A DNA stretch of 64,000 bases from Lachnospiraceae bacterium AD3010 (GCA_000622025.1 JHWU01000009.1:62001-126000), one strand, 5' to 3'; positions 36,182 through 45,118 are shown, counted from the first letter of the stretch. Made by a program: numbers and translations. Notes: generated by a model from the sequence alone, not told the origin.

Positions 36182-37636
36182 TTATTTCCAGTTTTCATCT
36201 CCCGCTTCCTCAGCAAGAGCAGCTCTCCTTTGGTCTATACTCCTTAATACATCCAGAGCAGTCATATCTCCCATAAACATAGTGGAAAGATCAGCATTTA
36301 TATCCATCCACTGTTCATTAAAATACAGTACCGTATCCTGCAGCACCATTCCTGAATTTTCTTCATCAAATCTGTCCAGGAATTCCTTTGTGGTGCGGGA
36401 ATACGACGGTGTCTGCCCCACATCCAGGGGAAGATTCTCCACATCGGTGGAATTGTCAATCATATATTGTACGCTTTCTTTTCGGCAAAGAAAAGAAAGG
36501 TATTTTTTTGCAGCCTCTATGTTTTCTGACCCGGAATAAATGAAACGGGACGGTCCCGTGGGATGGACATTAAGATACTGATTATCAAGAACAGGAAGCA
36601 GAAAGAGTCCGAAATCTTCCTCTTTATAGCCTTCGGTATTCATTTCACTTTCAACGATCGCCCTTATCGTGCCGGCTTTCAGCATACACATGGCGTATTT
36701 TCCGGCTGCAAGCTGCTCGTCCGAATCATCGACTTCATCACTTAAGTAATTCTCCCCAAAATAACCCTTTTCGGCCAGTTCATTGAGCTCTTCGACAGCC
36801 TTCTGCATATTCCTGTTACCGGCAAAGGTGGCCGTATTCTTGTTAAGCTTATCTATGAAACCGGGATCTATCCTTTCAAGGACCTGCATATTCTCCGTCA
36901 AAAGCATAAGCGTATGCCAGCCGTCAGCCACAGGCTCATATATCGGGATTATTCCCTTGGATGAAAGCTTCTCACAGGTTTCAAGAAGCTCTCTCCAGGT
37001 AGTGGGTACCTCAGCACCCGCATTCGAAAAAAGCTTCTTGTTGTAAACCATATAATAATCTGTTGTAGTATCAAAATATGTCAGGCCATAGTTTACACCG
37101 TTCACACCTGTCTGGAAAGCAGAGAAGGAGCTGTAAGCATCAGCCCAGTCCTCCTTTGTCAGATCCACTGCATTTTCTGTAACATTATATACGGTTTCCA
37201 GCGCAAACCCTGACTGTGCACCCCAAATATCCGGAGCATCTCCGCTGTTCAGTCTGGATAAAAGCCTGTCCTGATACTGGTCTGCGGGAATTATCTGATA
37301 GTCGACCTGTATGCCTGTCTCTTCTTCAAACCTTTTTCCCAGCTCCTTTTCGGCATCCTTGATCCATCCCTGGCTGCACATCACAGTAATGGAAGAAGCG
37401 CCCGGTTTCCCCGGCGCTTCCGCCACTGTATCTCCGGTTTCATTTTCTGTCCCGGCATCAGTGCTGTTTTCCGTTTCAGCTCCGGCTGTCCCTCCGTGAC
37501 GGGAATGCTCTTTACTGCCTGCCGCATTTCCCGATCCTGCCGGATTCCCACAGGCCGTGGTTACAAAAACCATTGTTCCGGCCAGCAGAAGAGCTGTGAT
37601 CTTTCGTATTATCCTCTTACTCCAGTTCTCCGTCAT
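36182..37636 (-). CDS. ABC-type extracellular solute-binding lipoprotein (family 1)
   Basis: 484 residues. Lipoprotein signal (VTTACG) followed by a Ser/Thr/Glu/Gly-rich linker (about 30-75) and a family-1 binding fold: ITVMCSQGWIKDAEKELG, FEEETGIQVDYQIIP, GDAPDIWGAQSG, AGKYAMCMLKAGTI. Such proteins usually bind oligosaccharides. No permease or ATPase gene is adjacent, so it is an orphan or shares another transporter. Its start overlaps the upstream lipoprotein gene by 20 nt, and no strong Shine-Dalgarno sequence is visible, so translation is probably coupled. Confidence 0.88.
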   Translation of the reverse strand: MTENWSKRIIRKITALLLAGTMVFVTTACGNPAGSGNAAGSKEHSRHGGTAGAETENSTDAGTENETGDTVAEAPGKPGASSITVMCSQGWIKDAEKELGKRFEEETGIQVDYQIIPADQYQDRLLSRLNSGDAPDIWGAQSGFALETVYNVTENAVDLTKEDWADAYSSFSAFQTGVNGVNYGLTYFDTTTDYYMVYNKKLFSNAGAEVPTTWRELLETCEKLSSKGIIPIYEPVADGWHTLMLLTENMQVLERIDPGFIDKLNKNTATFAGNRNMQKAVEELNELAEKGYFGENYLSDEVDDSDEQLAAGKYAMCMLKAGTIRAIVESEMNTEGYKEEDFGLFLLPVLDNQYLNVHPTGPSRFIYSGSENIEAAKKYLSFLCRKESVQYMIDNSTDVENLPLDVGQTPSYSRTTKEFLDRFDEENSGMVLQDTVLYFNEQWMDINADLSTMFMGDMTALDVLRSIDQRRAALAEEAGDENWK

Positions 37637-38285
37637 AGCTAAAGTTTATATCCGTAACCACACCCTCATCAAAGGAAAATTCCAGTGTGAACGGTTCGTT
37701 TGCAGATGAATAGACATCATATGTCACCGTAGTATCATCAGCATCCGTAGGTGCCGTAAAGTCATAATTTGCTATCTCAAACTGGGCAAATACCTTACCT
37801 ATCTCGGGATAAAATGACCTGATGGCATCCATTTCCGTGCTTCCCGGAGTTGCCTTTTCGTACTCGGCAAGATCCTCCTTTGCAGAAGTCTCATCTCCTT
37901 CATAATAAGCAGTAAGATATGCGAGACGCGCCTTATTCAGATCTCCTGCCTTGTCCTTCACATTGACCGGCTTCGCTGCGCTCTGATCCTTCAGTACCAC
38001 CTCGGGTGTGTCCACATAAAAATAAGTATTGTTATTCAAAACGGCCGTCATGCTGTATTCACCGTCCTCGGCAGCTCCCGCTGTGACATCCGTATTATCA
38101 TCCTCTCCAAGGACATCATCAATATCCATGTCACCTTCTTCACCGCCTTCAGCGTCTGCAGCCGCGCCATCCGGTCCAATACCGTGTACATCGGGAAGAT
38201 TCATCCTGCATCCCGTAAATGATACGGAAATAAGCATCATTGCAAATAAAATTGTAAAGAATTTAGAATAATATGATCTTTTCAT
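37617..38285 (-). CDS. Lipoprotein, unknown function (paralogue of 27307-28161)
   Basis: 222 residues. Signal peptide with lipobox-like SFTGCR, an Asp/Glu/Gly/Ala-rich linker (about 35-75) and a C-terminal domain of about 120 residues that matches the lipoprotein at 27307-28161 in order and spacing (see that entry). It ends LEFSFDEGVVTDINFSYDG, beta-strand rich. It overlaps the start of the solute-binding protein by 20 nt. The ribosome-binding site is weak (AGGAAAAGGACG). Function unknown; a surface role is implied by the lipid anchor. Confidence 0.78.
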   Translation of the reverse strand: MKRSYYSKFFTILFAMMLISVSFTGCRMNLPDVHGIGPDGAAADAEGGEEGDMDIDDVLGEDDNTDVTAGAAEDGEYSMTAVLNNNTYFYVDTPEVVLKDQSAAKPVNVKDKAGDLNKARLAYLTAYYEGDETSAKEDLAEYEKATPGSTEMDAIRSFYPEIGKVFAQFEIANYDFTAPTDADDTTVTYDVYSSANEPFTLEFSFDEGVVTDINFSYDGELE

Positions 38286-38452
38286 TTTTCGTCCTTTTCC
38301 TCAGGCATATTCTTCTTCCGGTGCCGCGCCTGATCTGCCACCGGATTCAAAAACCTCTAATGCCGCATTTTATCACAGTTACTCTATTAAATCCACGATC
38401 TTCAAAGAATCTTAAATGTTTTCCACTGTTAATCCTAAATATCCAGGTGGGC

Positions 38453-39406
38453 TTATTTCGTTTTAGACTGGTTTTTTTGCAATGCGGATGTGTTCCTCTC
38501 CCAGAATACTCCGTCTGAGTAGCCCTGGATACCTTTATCCGTTTCGGCCATTTCCAGACGCTTTTCGGCCCAGGCGCAATACTGCTCGTTCTGCTCGATA
38601 CCCACATAGTGACGTCTCAGCTTTTTCGCAGTGACGGAGGTTGAACCGGAGCCCAAAAAGGGATCAAAGACTGTATCTCCGGGATTGGAGCTTGCCAGAA
38701 TAAGCTTGGCCAGCAGCTTTTCGGGTTTTTGTGTCGGATGTGCCGTGTTCTCCGGCATAGACCAGTAAGGGATGGATATATCATCCCAGAAATTTGACGG
38801 ATATGTATTTCGAAAATTTCCGGAGCCTGTTTCTTCCCAGTCCTTCGGCTTTCCGTTTACTTTGTACGGGGCAATGACCTTTCTCCGTATCTTTACGTCC
38901 TCCACATTGAAGGTATAGGATCCGGACTTTGTGGCAAACCAGATGTCCTCCATTCCGTTTTTCCAGTTGCTTAAAGCTCCCCGTCCCTTTTCTCTCTGCC
39001 AGGTTATCCTGTTCCGGATAATAAAATACTTTTTTAATATGCCTTCAATAACAGAACCTGACTTCCAGTCACAGCACACGTATATGGATGCTTCGGGTTT
39101 CATAAGCGGGATGACCTTTTTTATCCAGGACTCCGTAAAGTCTGCGTATATCTCATCAGAGGTCTTCCTGAACTTCCGGCCGTTAAAATCCTTATCCAGA
39201 TTATAAGGCGGGTCTGCAATGACAAGATCTGCGAAGCCTTCGGGAAGCAGCGACATGACAGCAAGACAATCCCCGAGGATTGTCTTGTCAAGTATGTCTT
39301 CCAAAGAAGACTGTGATTCGATTTTTACTGATCCGGCGAGATACCTCTGTCCCTCTTCAAGCGAGATATCAATGGTTTTGTTCTTTCCGGATTTTACTTT
39401 TGGCAT
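38453..39406 (-). CDS. Orphan DNA methyltransferase (beta-class, N4/N6)
   Basis: 317 residues. Motif IV DPPYNL (about residue 66) precedes motif I DPFLGSGSTSVTA (about 255), the beta-class order, so the target-recognition domain lies between them. The enzyme transfers a methyl group from S-adenosylmethionine to the exocyclic amine of adenine or cytosine; target sequence cannot be read from the protein. No restriction endonuclease gene is adjacent. A 167-nt gap with no recognisable gene separates it from the lipoprotein pair downstream. It may regulate or protect DNA as a solitary methylase. Confidence 0.88.
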   Translation of the reverse strand: MPKVKSGKNKTIDISLEEGQRYLAGSVKIESQSSLEDILDKTILGDCLAVMSLLPEGFADLVIADPPYNLDKDFNGRKFRKTSDEIYADFTESWIKKVIPLMKPEASIYVCCDWKSGSVIEGILKKYFIIRNRITWQREKGRGALSNWKNGMEDIWFATKSGSYTFNVEDVKIRRKVIAPYKVNGKPKDWEETGSGNFRNTYPSNFWDDISIPYWSMPENTAHPTQKPEKLLAKLILASSNPGDTVFDPFLGSGSTSVTAKKLRRHYVGIEQNEQYCAWAEKRLEMAETDKGIQGYSDGVFWERNTSALQKNQSKTK

Positions 39407-39416
39407 TACTGCTTAC

Positions 39417-39590
39417 TCACATTTTCCCGTGGCACATACTGCTGCCCGGACAGGAGCTGCAGCCACAGCCACAGCCGCCCGTGCCTTTTTTTCCGGACTT
39501 CTTAATGGTACTGTACAGTATACCTGCGAGAATTGCAAGAAGTATGGCTCCGACTATGATCGTTCCAAGATTATTAATAATCCAGTTCAT
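39417..39590 (-). CDS. FeoB-associated Cys-rich membrane protein
   Basis: 57 residues, read directly from the sequence. One transmembrane helix (about 4-26: IINNLGTIIVGAILLAILAG) is followed by a basic KKSGKK turn and a Cys-rich tail (GGCGCGCSSCP, then MCHGKM). This is the pattern of the FeoB_associated family, thought to help ferrous iron transport. It lies downstream of feoB, separated by a hairpin and repeats (39606-39720), so it may be expressed at a lower level. Stop TGA at 39419-39417. Confidence 0.88.
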   Translation of the reverse strand: MNWIINNLGTIIVGAILLAILAGILYSTIKKSGKKGTGGCGCGCSSCPGSSMCHGKM

Positions 39591-39605
39591 AGCTTAACCC
39601 CTCTA

Positions 39606-39720
39606 AAGATCCTTCGCTTCGCTCAGGATGGAAAAACGTCCAGCGGACGTTTTTCGGGCACGTTTTGACGCGCTATGCGCGGCAGTGCCCCGCGAACGTT
39701 TCTTCGCTTCGCTCAGGATT
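39606..39720. repeat. Interspersed repeats with an internal terminator-like hairpin
   Basis: Two copies of CTTCGCTTCGCTCAGGAT (39611-39629 and 39701-39718) flank a perfect hairpin AAAAACGTCC-AGC-GGACGTTTTT (39632-39654), which looks like a bidirectional terminator, and a second GC-rich hairpin around GCGCTATGCGC (39673-39683). All lie between feoB and the Cys-rich gene. Confidence 0.75.
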
Positions 39721-39729
39721 ACATATTAC

Positions 39730-42195
39730 TCACGCTCCCACCGAGGCTTCCTTCAGAGTATTGGATTCCTTGTAGGGTCTGAAGAGCAGCCAGATGAATA
39801 CAAGGATAACAATAACTGCGAGTACGCTTCCTATTATATTGCCTGAACCTGCAAGGGCGCTTCCGATCTGATATACCACGAAGGATACGAGGTAGGCAAA
39901 GCCGCACTCATAGCCGATGGCAAACCAGGTCCATTTTGCATTATTCATCTCTCTTCTGATGGCACCCATGGCTGCGAAGCAGGGAGCACAGAGAAGATTG
40001 AAGATAAGGAAGCTCAAGCCTGAAGCCGAGGTGAATGCTGTAGCAAGTGCTGCCCAGGCAGATCCCTCTCCGCCGTACAGAACACCCATCGTTCCTACTA
40101 TGTTCTCTTTGGCCACAAGACCTGTTACCGAAGCCACGGCAGCCTGCCAGTTACCCCATCCCAGGGGAGTGAAGATAAATGCGATGACTCCTCCGATGGC
40201 TGCCAGAATGCTTCCGCCAATCTCTTCCTCCTCGAGCATGGTGAATATTCCGTCTCTCCAGCCGAAGCGGGACAGGAACCAGATCACTACGGTTGACAGA
40301 AGGATGATGGTTCCGGCCTTCTTGATAAAGCTCCAGCCTCTCTCCCACATACTGCGCAGAACATTGATAAGTGTAGGCCAGTGGTATGCGGGAAGCTCCA
40401 TTACAAAGGGAGCGGGCTCACCGGCAAACATCTTTGTCTTCTTAAGTATGATTCCCGAACTGATGATAGCTGCGATACCTATAAAATATGCACCTGTGGA
40501 AACAACGGCACTTCCGCCGAATATGGCGCCCGCTATCATTGCTATAAAGGGAACCTTGGCTCCGCAGGGTATGAAGGTTGTAGTCATTATGGTCATACGG
40601 CGGTCACGTTCATTTTCAATCGTACGGGACGCCATGATTCCGGGGATTCCGCATCCTGTTCCTATTAAGATAGGAATAAAGCTCTTTCCGGAAAGGCCGA
40701 AGCGGCGGAATACCCTGTCAAGTACAAAGGCAACCCTTGCCATATAACCGCTGGCTTCCACAAAGGCAAGCAGGAAGAAAAGAACCAGCATCTGGGGCAC
40801 AAAGCCGAGAACCGCGCCAACACCAGCAACAATACCGTCAAGGATAAGGCCCTTCAGCCAGTCCGCACAGTTTACGCTGTCAAGAACACCCTCTACAACT
40901 GCCGGAACACCGGGTACCCATATTCCGTAATCCGCAGGATCGGGCTCCTCAAGGCCGTTCTCTTCAAAATATGTGACAGCGTCCTTGAAGCTCATAGCAT
41001 TCACATCTTCTCCCGCGTCCTCGGGAACACTGTCAAAATATACCGATATCTCGCTCTGTTCAAGGGTCTCCTCATCTTCGACCGTATAAGAAACAACCTC
41101 ATCGTCTGACGAAAAGCTCTTCATAGCCTCGATATCTGCAGAATCATCAAAGCCCATATAGGCATCCACGGCCTGCATAGCGGCGGTATAATTCTCCCCG
41201 GCCTCCTCTGCAGCTGGCGTACCTATTCCGAACAGATGATAGCCGTCTCCGAAAAGCCCGTCATTTGCCCAGTCTGTAGCGGGAGCACCAACTCCCACCA
41301 TAGCGATCCAGTAGATCAGGAACATAATAACCGCAAAAATGGGAAGTCCCAGGATCCTGTTGGTGACAATCCTGTCTATCTTGTCCGAATTGCTGAGTTC
41401 TCCGGCATTCTTTTTCTTATAAATACCCTTAAGTATATCGGCGATATAGATGTAACGCTCGTTAGTGATGATGCTCTCGGCATCATCATCCATCTCCTCC
41501 TCTGCCGCTGCAATATCCTTTTCAATGTGGGCAAGCTTGTCCGAGGGAACATTAAGCTTTTCCAAAACCTTTTCATCCCGCTCGAAGATCTTTATGGAGT
41601 ACCATCTCTGCTGTTCGTCAGGAAGGTCATGGACTATTGCCTCCTCTATATGTGCAAGAGCATGCTCCACAGGACCGCTGAAAGTATGCAGGGGAACCTT
41701 TTTCCCGGATCTTGCCGCCTCTACGGCTGCCTCTGCAGCTTCAAGTGTCTTTTCATCCTTGAGCGCCGATATCTCCACTATCCTGCAGCCCAGCTCCTTC
41801 GCAAGTGCATCCGTATCCAGACTGTCGCCGTTCTTCCTTACCACATCCATCATGTTGATCGCGATGACTACCGGGATCCCCAGCTCAATAAGCTGCGTGG
41901 AAAGGTAGAGATTTCTCTCCAGATTGGTTCCGTCTATAATATTGAGAATGGCGTCGGGACGTTCTCCGATAAGGTAGTTTCTGGCAACAACCTCCTCCAG
42001 TGTGTAGGGAGAGAGAGAGTAGATACCGGGAAGATCTATTATCTCCACGTCCTCATGCTTTTTCAGCTTTCCTTCCTTCTTTTCAACCGTTACACCCGGC
42101 CAGTTTCCCACAAACTGATTTGAACCCGTTAAGGAATTAAATAATGTGGTTTTTCCGCTGTTCGGGTTACCTGCAAGCGCAATTCTGATACTCAC
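39730..42195 (-). CDS. feoB: Ferrous iron transport protein B
   Basis: 821 residues. The N-terminal G domain has G1 GNPNSGKTT (9-17), G3 DLPG and G4 NMMD; a helical GDI-like domain follows (about 165-270), then the membrane domain with paired gate regions and Cys-containing helices (GCGIPGIMASRTIENERDRR). It imports Fe(II). Between the first and second membrane helices there is an unusually long acidic loop (about 318-428) predicted to be outside. Last 4 nt overlap: its ATG overlaps the feoA stop. Iron control through the upstream operator is likely. Confidence 0.95.
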   Translation of the reverse strand: MSIRIALAGNPNSGKTTLFNSLTGSNQFVGNWPGVTVEKKEGKLKKHEDVEIIDLPGIYSLSPYTLEEVVARNYLIGERPDAILNIIDGTNLERNLYLSTQLIELGIPVVIAINMMDVVRKNGDSLDTDALAKELGCRIVEISALKDEKTLEAAEAAVEAARSGKKVPLHTFSGPVEHALAHIEEAIVHDLPDEQQRWYSIKIFERDEKVLEKLNVPSDKLAHIEKDIAAAEEEMDDDAESIITNERYIYIADILKGIYKKKNAGELSNSDKIDRIVTNRILGLPIFAVIMFLIYWIAMVGVGAPATDWANDGLFGDGYHLFGIGTPAAEEAGENYTAAMQAVDAYMGFDDSADIEAMKSFSSDDEVVSYTVEDEETLEQSEISVYFDSVPEDAGEDVNAMSFKDAVTYFEENGLEEPDPADYGIWVPGVPAVVEGVLDSVNCADWLKGLILDGIVAGVGAVLGFVPQMLVLFFLLAFVEASGYMARVAFVLDRVFRRFGLSGKSFIPILIGTGCGIPGIMASRTIENERDRRMTIMTTTFIPCGAKVPFIAMIAGAIFGGSAVVSTGAYFIGIAAIISSGIILKKTKMFAGEPAPFVMELPAYHWPTLINVLRSMWERGWSFIKKAGTIILLSTVVIWFLSRFGWRDGIFTMLEEEEIGGSILAAIGGVIAFIFTPLGWGNWQAAVASVTGLVAKENIVGTMGVLYGGEGSAWAALATAFTSASGLSFLIFNLLCAPCFAAMGAIRREMNNAKWTWFAIGYECGFAYLVSFVVYQIGSALAGSGNIIGSVLAVIVILVFIWLLFRPYKESNTLKEASVGA

Positions 42196-42425
42196 TTCTC
42201 CACCTCCGTCACTTCTACCATCTCCGCATCCGCTTTTCTCAATGAAAGCTCATATCCACGGACCGTTATCTCAACAGGGTCTCCCAGCGGCGCAACCTTT
42301 CGTACATACACGCTGGTCCCTTTGGTTATTCCCATATCCATGATCCGCCGTTTAATAGCACCTTCACCGTGAATCTTTACCACAGTAACGGTGTCTCCGA
42401 TCTTCACATCCCTCAAAGTACTCAT
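42192..42425 (-). CDS. feoA: Ferrous iron transport protein A (second copy)
   Basis: 77 residues, SH3-like FeoA fold: LRDVKIGDTVTVVKIHGEGAIKRRIMDMGITKGTSVYVRK, then PLGDPVEITVRGYELSLRKADAEMVEV. FeoA assists FeoB in an uncertain way. Its stop overlaps the feoB start, and it is 18 nt after the first feoA, with GGAGAGA as ribosome-binding site. Two feoA genes in tandem before feoB is common in Clostridia. Confidence 0.93.
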   Translation of the reverse strand: MSTLRDVKIGDTVTVVKIHGEGAIKRRIMDMGITKGTSVYVRKVAPLGDPVEITVRGYELSLRKADAEMVEVTEVEK

Positions 42426-42443
42426 GTTCTCTCTCCTTTACTA

Positions 42444-42656
42444 TCACACCATAACCCGTCTCGCCAGGGCTTCGTCCAGTGCGATCCTTGATTCCTTCAC
42501 TTTAACTATCGCATTTCCCCCAACGACACTGACAAGCGTTACACTACCACCTGGAGTAAAGCCCATATCCTCAAGATGCCTTTTAACCTCGGGATTTCCT
42601 CCTATCCTTTTGATAATGTTTTCTTCGCCCGGCTCGGCCATAATAAGTGGTATCAT
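42444..42656 (-). CDS. feoA: Ferrous iron transport protein A (first copy)
   Basis: 70 residues from ATG 42656 (MIPLIMAEPGEEN); this start matches the usual FeoA N-terminus and has AAGGGGG about 10 nt upstream, so the GTG seven codons earlier is rejected. FeoA core GGNPEVKRHLEDMGFTPGGSVTLVS and RIALDEALARRVMV. First gene of feoA-feoA-feoB, downstream of an iron-type operator. Confidence 0.9.
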   Translation of the reverse strand: MIPLIMAEPGEENIIKRIGGNPEVKRHLEDMGFTPGGSVTLVSVVGGNAIVKVKESRIALDEALARRVMV

Positions 42657-42682
42657 ATACTTGTTAACCCCCTTCACCTTCT

Positions 42683-42729
42683 GTTAGCCCTCTCTAACCT
42701 GTTATAACTCCCCTTTTTTTATTTGTCAA
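42683..42729 (-). promoter_or_regulatory. feo promoter with a palindromic operator at the start site
   Basis: Minus strand: TTGACA (42729-42724), 17-nt spacer, TATAAC (42706-42701). Directly after, GTTAG-N6-CTAAC (42683-42698) is an inverted repeat covering the predicted transcription start. GGTTAG/CTAAC half-sites resemble DtxR-family boxes, and a DtxR-type gene is divergent, so repression by Fe(II)- or Mn(II)-loaded regulator is likely. Confidence 0.65.
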
Positions 42730-42767
42730 GGATAATTGGAACTAAAGTTAAATATTTTTAATTTGAG

Positions 42768-42796
42768 TTTAAATGAACAGAGTTTTGTGGTATTAT
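42768..42796 (+). promoter_or_regulatory. Promoter of the DtxR-type regulator
   Basis: TTTAAA (42768-42773), 17-nt spacer, TATTAT (42791-42796) preceded by TGG (extended -10). A short palindrome AACTAAAGTT (42740-42749) lies upstream, between this promoter and the feo promoter. Ribosome-binding site CAGGAG before the ATG at 42849. Confidence 0.5.
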
Positions 42797-42848
42797 GCTG
42801 AAAGATCCTTCCTGTTCCTTCACCATATAACATTTACAGGAGATTTTT

Positions 42849-43226
42849 ATGAACGTAGAAAAAACCATAGAAGATTATCTGGAAGCCATCCTTATGATAA
42901 AGGAAAAGCAGGGCTATGTACGCTCTATCGACGTTGCGGAGCATCTCGGTGTCACAAAGCCAAGCGTGACCTATTCCACAAAAAGACTTAAGGAAAAGGG
43001 TTATCTCACAAGTGACCACGCAGGTATGCTGGTTCTCACGGATACCGGTATGGAGATAGCTGACAGAACCTATACCAGACATAAGACTCTCACAAAATTC
43101 TTTATGCAGCTTGGAGTTGATCCCGATGTGGCCAGAGAGGATGCCTGCAAGATAGAACATGACCTGAGTGAAGAAACCTTCCAGGCCCTTTGTAAGCACG
43201 CAAAGCTGGAATTATCAGAATTATAA
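42849..43226 (+). CDS. DtxR/MntR-family metal-dependent repressor
   Basis: 125 residues. N-terminal winged helix (about 5-65: TIEDYLEAILMIKEKQGYVRSIDVAEHLGVTKPSV in the family pattern), then a dimerisation domain with metal ligands typical of MntR-like proteins (EDACKIEHDLSEETF). The C-terminal SH3-like domain of long DtxR proteins is absent. It faces the feo operon and is followed by a MATE exporter, so it probably controls iron or manganese uptake. Which metal it senses cannot be told from sequence. Confidence 0.92.
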   Translation: MNVEKTIEDYLEAILMIKEKQGYVRSIDVAEHLGVTKPSVTYSTKRLKEKGYLTSDHAGMLVLTDTGMEIADRTYTRHKTLTKFFMQLGVDPDVAREDACKIEHDLSEETFQALCKHAKLELSEL

Positions 43227-43277
43227 TATTATAATGAAGACTTCCCTATCATTTGAAAGGAGAAATACCGGCAATTA

Positions 43278-44636
43278 ATGGCAACCCGTAAAGAAAACAA
43301 GATGGGTGTTCTGCCCGTTAAACAGCTTGTAATATTCATGTCCCTGCCCATGATGATCTCAATGCTGGTGCAGGCACTGTATAACGTAGTTGACAGTATT
43401 TTTGTTTCCCAGATCAATGAAAACGCCCTGACGGCGGTTACACTGGCCTTCCCTATGCAAACTCTTATGATAGCAGTGGGAAGCGGAACAGGCGTGGGCA
43501 TCAATGCCCTTCTTTCCCGCTCCCTGGGTGAGAAACGCTTTGACCGTTCGGATGCGGCGGCGAATATGGGTATCTTCCTGACCTTCTTAAGCTATATTCT
43601 CTTTCTGATCATAGGACTCTTTCTTTCCCGTGGCTTTATAATGACACAGACAAATGAAAAGGAGATTCTGGAATACGGAGCAACTTACCTCAGGATGGTA
43701 AACTGCCTTTCCCTCGGTCTCTTTTTCCAGATGACCTTTGAGCGTCTCCTGCAGTCCACGGGCAGGACCTTCTACAGTATGATATCCCAGGCAACGGGAG
43801 CCATCATCAACATTATCTTTGATCCGATAATGATCTTCGGTCTTTTCGGTCTCCCGCGAATGGGCGTCGCCGGCGCAGCGCTTGCCACGATCTTCGGCCA
43901 GTCCGTAGCAGCCCTGCTTGGTCTGTTCCTGAACCTGAAATACAACAGTGATATAAATCTTTCATTTAAGAAGATATTAAATATAGACGTCTCTGTGATA
44001 AAGGAGATCTATATGGTGGGGGTTCCTTCCATACTGATGATGTCCATAGGTTCTATAATGACCTATCTCATGAACAGGATCCTCATTGTATTCTCCACCA
44101 CCGCGACAGCCGTATTCGGTGCGTACTTCAAGCTTCAGAGCTTCTTCTTCCTTCCGGTTTTCGGTCTGAATAACGGCGTTATCCCGGTCCTTGCCTACAA
44201 TTACGGGGCAAAGAAAAAAGAGCGTATATATGAAACACTAAAATTCTCCATAGTTCTTGCTGTTTGTATTATGTTAACCGGAACTATCATCTTTGAAATA
44301 ATGCCCGATAAACTCCTCGGTTTTTTCAATGCCTCTGAGGATATGCTAAGGATCGGTATTCCGGCCTTAAGAATTATGGGTCTCATATTCCCCGTTGCAG
44401 GAGCCTGTATTGCCATGGGTTCCATATTCCAGGCTTTTTCCGAAAGCATTTATTCCCTGATAATCTCAGTCGGAAGACAGCTTGTGCTGCTGATACCCGC
44501 AGCCTGGCTATTGTCCCTTACCGGAGTTGTGGATAACGTGTGGTGGGCGTTCCCCATTGCGGAGATCGGCTCCTTTATCCTGTCCACTCTGTTTTTCCGG
44601 CGCCTCATGAAAAAGATATCTGCGGAGCTGTCATGA
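43278..44636 (+). CDS. MATE-family multidrug/cation antiporter
   Basis: 452 residues, 12 hydrophobic helices. Family markers are PVKQLVIFMSLPMMISMLVQALYNVVDSIFVSQ in the first two helices and the internal pseudo-repeat near helix 7. It exports organic cations or drugs using sodium or proton gradient. The AAGGAG element is about 16 nt from ATG 43278, longer than usual, and no closer start is in frame. It lies 51 nt after the DtxR-type gene and overlaps the next gene by 4 nt (ATGA). Confidence 0.9.
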   Translation: MATRKENKMGVLPVKQLVIFMSLPMMISMLVQALYNVVDSIFVSQINENALTAVTLAFPMQTLMIAVGSGTGVGINALLSRSLGEKRFDRSDAAANMGIFLTFLSYILFLIIGLFLSRGFIMTQTNEKEILEYGATYLRMVNCLSLGLFFQMTFERLLQSTGRTFYSMISQATGAIINIIFDPIMIFGLFGLPRMGVAGAALATIFGQSVAALLGLFLNLKYNSDINLSFKKILNIDVSVIKEIYMVGVPSILMMSIGSIMTYLMNRILIVFSTTATAVFGAYFKLQSFFFLPVFGLNNGVIPVLAYNYGAKKKERIYETLKFSIVLAVCIMLTGTIIFEIMPDKLLGFFNASEDMLRIGIPALRIMGLIFPVAGACIAMGSIFQAFSESIYSLIISVGRQLVLLIPAAWLLSLTGVVDNVWWAFPIAEIGSFILSTLFFRRLMKKISAELS

Positions 44637-45118
44637 ATAAAAAGCTTAAAAGAGAAATCAGTCTGATCCTCCGAAGCGAGGTGTTTTCCAGACTTAAAGG
44701 TCAGACGCACCACATCAATACCACATTGGACCGGCATATTATCTCGGTCACTTTAGTCTGCAACAGGATCTATTCATTTCTTAAGAAGTTTAATATTATG
44801 ATCAGTGAAGAAGAGCTTATAATTGCGGCTCTCTGCCATGATCTGGGAATGTCTGACCGGCATAATAAAGATGTTTTCCCGACTCACAGCGATCTGGCGC
44901 TTAAGCATGGTGAACGCAGCGTATATTATGCCAGAGGGATACTGGGAGAGGATTTCACTCCAAAGGAAGAAGAAATAGTAAAGCAGCATATGTTTCCCAT
45001 GCTGCTTCCGCCCCGCTGCATAGAGGGCTGGATACTGATTACTGCCGATAAATACTGTACCGTCAAGGACTTCTTCGGAAGTGCCTTCTGCTGTTTACCT
45101 TTTCATAAGAAATTTTAA
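44633..45118 (+). CDS. HD-domain metal-dependent phosphohydrolase-like protein
   Basis: 161 residues from ATG 44633, overlapping the MATE stop (ATGA). The core is RLKGQTHHINTTLDRHIISV, LCHDLGMSDR (HD pair), and later HGERSVYYARGIL and KQHMF, matching the small YfbR/HDIG-like HD family. Such proteins hydrolyse nucleotides or phospho-esters; no specific substrate is indicated. An upstream longer frame is rejected because it runs inside the MATE gene. Confidence 0.83.
   Translation: MNKKLKREISLILRSEVFSRLKGQTHHINTTLDRHIISVTLVCNRIYSFLKKFNIMISEEELIIAALCHDLGMSDRHNKDVFPTHSDLALKHGERSVYYARGILGEDFTPKEEEIVKQHMFPMLLPPRCIEGWILITADKYCTVKDFFGSAFCCLPFHKKF

Noticed and set aside
38453-39406. Restriction-modification system
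   Set aside because: Only the methyltransferase is present; both neighbours are unrelated.
39917-42123. Two long plus-strand open frames (276 and 295 codons)
   Set aside because: Antisense to feoB, no ribosome-binding site and no family resemblance.
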